Positions 6,626-6,680 of a stretch of 6,680 bases of DNA are shown here, piece after piece. The stretch is from Glaciimonas sp. (GTDB taxonomy: Bacteria; Pseudomonadota; Gammaproteobacteria; Burkholderiales; Burkholderiaceae), in NCBI GenBank assembly GCA_014377145.1, contig JACMQE010000201.1, forward strand, positions 1-6,680, given 5' to 3'. The notes beneath the pieces are model-generated. The model searched no databases. It was not told the origin of the DNA and saw only the letters and a list, made by a program, of their open reading frames with translations. The number at the start of each line of letters is the position of its first letter. Positions within the stretch are counted from its first letter, which is position 1. The position numbers and the translations under genes were made by a program.

Positions 6626-6680
6626 GGGGGGGGTTACCTTTTTTCCCCTGCCGAGACGAGGTGCCCTGCTTGTCGAGGAA

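Noticed and set aside
6603..6644. Intrinsic terminator for the phosphoesterase gene
   Set aside because: The T-run starts 13 bases after the stem, and the hairpin is nearly 370 bases beyond the stop, past the convergent pirin end, so it does not fit a standard terminator.

Overview
The window looks like a piece of a Betaproteobacterial genome, most likely Burkholderiales, in active decay. Base composition is moderate. The recognisable proteins (FAD-GDH-type dehydrogenase, short asparaginase, membrane-anchored calcineurin-like phosphoesterase, pirin) resemble Burkholderiales versions as I remember them; no search was run. Almost every gene carries in-frame stops, frameshifts and lost catalytic residues. 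Much of the point damage reads as G:C to A:T change, and several indels sit in short homopolymers. This pattern fits a recently host-restricted or otherwise relaxed lineage, but indel-prone sequencing cannot be excluded from the sequence alone.

Left third (1-1187, minus strand): a patchwork of relics. From the left edge there is an internal fragment of a probable Tn3-family transposase, then a broken gene of about 196 codons that I do not recognise, then an IS256-family transposase reduced to its first and last codons. No intact gene lies here.

Centre (1188-4785, minus strand): an eroded operon for a periplasm-facing flavoprotein/cytochrome c sugar or gluconate-type dehydrogenase. In transcription order it has a trace of the small (gamma) subunit, the GMC flavoprotein with FAD and 3Fe-4S motifs (alpha), and a triheme cytochrome c with a C-terminal membrane anchor (beta). 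In the expected complex the flavoprotein oxidises the substrate and the cytochrome passes electrons to the respiratory chain. Alpha runs into beta without a stop codon or a signal peptide. Just downstream is a short L-asparaginase-domain gene, the only gene in the window that looks intact.

Right third (4786-6680): a plus-strand membrane-anchored metallophosphoesterase, divergent from the dehydrogenase operon and inactivated by a premature stop, a frameshift and loss of a metal-ligand His. It converges on the C-terminal end of a minus-strand pirin-like gene, which dissolves into an anomalous G/C-rich palindrome near the window edge. No tRNA, rRNA or CRISPR array was seen.
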